6,257 bases of DNA from LMUY01 sp964246185. GTDB lineage: Bacteria > Pseudomonadota > Alphaproteobacteria > Acetobacterales > Acetobacteraceae. The position numbers were made by a program, and so were the translations under genes. The notes beneath the pieces are model-generated. The model worked only from the letters and a program-made list of their open reading frames with translations, did not search any database and was not told the origin of the DNA. How positions within the stretch are numbered: position 1 is the stretch's first letter; each line of letters starts with the position of its first letter. The stretch is taken from positions 1 through 6,257 of the forward strand of contig CAXTPP010000170.1 in NCBI GenBank assembly GCA_964246185.1, given 5' to 3'. Below, piece after piece: positions 5,354 to 6,257 of the stretch.

Positions 5354-6070
5354 GTGGAATGGACCCTGCATTTCCTGGAGGCAGAAGCGTCGTTGGAGAC
5401 GTGGCGCGAACGCATAACCGCCGAGTGCCGCCAGAGCCACGATCGGCTTGCAGCGCTGCTCGCGCCCGAGGCCATGCCGCGGGTCGATGTGCTGATCGAG
5501 CGCAGGGCAGGCGGCGGCATCCCCGAACTAGGGCTGAGCGGTCAAGCGTACGGCCCCAACTGCCTCAGCGTCACCTTGGATCCCGGCAACCCGGCCTTCG
5601 CCGCGAGCCTGGGTGCGGGAGAGATCAGCCGCACCCTCGCCCATGAAATCCACCATTGCCTGCGCTTCGCCGCCGCTGGCTACGGCTGGACCCTGGGCGA
5701 GGCGCTGGTCAGCGAGGGACTGGCGGACCAGTTCGACCGAGAAGCGAACGGCGGAGCCGGGCAGCCCTGGAACCATAAGCTGACGCCGGCTGAATGGGGC
5801 GCGGCCGTGTCATCGGCTGAGCCCGTCCTGGGATCGTCGCGTTACGATCACCAAGCCTGGTTCTTCGGCGGTCAAATCAGCAACGGGGACTCGCTCCCTC
5901 GCTGGGCAGGCTACACGCTCGGCTACCATCTGGTCGATGCCTACCTGGACCTGCATCCCGGCGCGCGGCCTTCACGCATGGCCGGCACGACGGCAGCAGA
6001 GGTGATCGCCCACGCCTGGCCGTCGTTGCGGGCAGCCCATCCAGCGAATGGGGTGCAGACGGTCACGTAA
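5354..6070 (+). CDS. DUF2268-like putative zinc metalloprotease
   Basis: A 238-residue protein with the gluzincin-type zinc site. HEIHH at 97-101 supplies HExxH (His97, catalytic Glu98, His101), and Glu121 in VSEGLADQF fits the third metal ligand, about 20 residues later. The late block PRWAGYTLGYHLVDAY (182-197) is typical of the DUF2268 group of predicted Zn-dependent proteases. The N-terminal half (about 1-75) is the family's less conserved helical part with no signal peptide or membrane segment, so the enzyme is probably cytosolic. The start is GTG at 5354. An in-frame TAG at 5309-5311 limits upstream choices, no ATG lies between, and the ribosome site (GAGAA, 5 nt upstream) is weak. GC content returns to about two thirds (40/60 in 5641-5700), so it may belong to the host backbone rather than to the restriction module next to it. 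The substrate and role are unknown. Confidence 0.85.
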   Translation: MEWTLHFLEAEASLETWRERITAECRQSHDRLAALLAPEAMPRVDVLIERRAGGGIPELGLSGQAYGPNCLSVTLDPGNPAFAASLGAGEISRTLAHEIHHCLRFAAAGYGWTLGEALVSEGLADQFDREANGGAGQPWNHKLTPAEWGAAVSSAEPVLGSSRYDHQAWFFGGQISNGDSLPRWAGYTLGYHLVDAYLDLHPGARPSRMAGTTAAEVIAHAWPSLRAAHPANGVQTVT

Positions 6071-6257
6071 CCGGATCGCGGCTGGGACGCCGCCATGGAC
6101 CTGGCCATGGGAGCCGTGCCTCGCCGCCCGGCTCCGGCTCCGGCCTCCCGCGTGGGTGGCCGGATCAATTCCGGCCATGACGACGGAGGTGGGGCTGGGC
6201 CACGACGCAAGAAGGGCTTGCGACCGCCGGCGATTTATGTTCTCTGTCCGTTCGTGG
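6071..6257. other. Right-edge region with no assignable gene
   Basis: The 187 bp after the protease stop contain a GGCTCC microrepeat (about 6129-6141), one hairpin (6157-6177) and, from the ATG at 6177-6179, an open plus-strand frame of 27 codons that reaches the window edge. The encoded residues (MTTEVGLGHD...) match nothing I recognise, and the ATG overlaps the hairpin and lacks a ribosome site. It may be the start of a gene, but cannot be supported. Confidence 0.4.
6157..6177. terminator. Hairpin downstream of the metalloprotease (possible terminator)
   Basis: TGGCCGGA (6157-6164) pairs perfectly with TCCGGCCA (6170-6177) around a 5-nt TCAAT loop, 86 nt after the protease stop. No T-run follows on either side, so it would be an atypical intrinsic terminator. 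It could instead be a protein-binding palindrome. Confidence 0.35.

Noticed and set aside
5578..5583. GGATCC (an RGATCY site) as evidence for or against the endonuclease specificity
   Set aside because: Several GATC sites occur throughout the window. Their presence says nothing when the host may be methylated, and the window is too short to test avoidance.

Overview
The window is a high-GC bacterial chromosome segment. Photolyase and divergent-pair codons are strongly GC3-biased, and by protein resemblance it looks alphaproteobacterial, plausibly Rhodospirillales (Azospirillum/Acetobacteraceae-like). The evidence for that is a SixA-type phosphatase with an RHAKSSW start followed by a CYTH/CHAD-like protein, a bacterial FeS photolyase, a DUF2268-type metalloprotease, and a double-hairpin intergenic repeat. 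The taxonomic guess is inference; no rRNA or other marker gene is present.

Layout. (1) Bases 1-1088, minus strand: a two-gene unit of a SixA-like histidine phosphatase and, 2 nt downstream, the N-terminal 185 residues of a CYTH-like (probably CYTH-CHAD) protein that runs off the left edge. (2) Bases 1089-1171: a short divergent promoter region with an 8-bp inverted repeat. (3) Bases 1172-3432, plus strand: a translationally coupled pair (ATGA overlap). It encodes an atypical short-chain dehydrogenase with Ile at the catalytic Tyr position and a full-length FeS-type bacterial cryptochrome/(6-4) photolyase that keeps all four cluster cysteines. (4) Bases 3433-3836: a 404-bp non-coding stretch with a tandem double-hairpin repeat and a 61-codon open frame of doubtful status. 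(5) Bases 3837-5225: a compact convergent restriction-modification module, an MT-A70-type adenine methyltransferase (plus, TTG start) facing a BglII/BstYI-family restriction endonuclease (minus), with 6 nt between the stops. It is clearly lower in GC than its surroundings and looks horizontally acquired. (6) Bases 5354-6070, plus strand: a DUF2268-like zinc metalloprotease, divergent from the endonuclease and again high in GC. (7) Bases 6071-6257: a tail with one hairpin and an unassignable open frame running off the right edge.

How the genes relate: the SDR and photolyase are probably one light-related DNA-repair operon. SixA and the CYTH/CHAD protein form a separate phosphate/polyphosphate-linked unit. 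The methyltransferase and endonuclease most likely form a Type II restriction-modification system whose recognition sequence cannot be read from the DNA. The window holds no CRISPR array, transposase, rRNA or tRNA that I can support. The most noteworthy points are the restriction-modification pair with its variant nuclease motif, the SDR lacking its catalytic tyrosine, and a CYTH domain stripped of its usual acidic and basic active-site residues.
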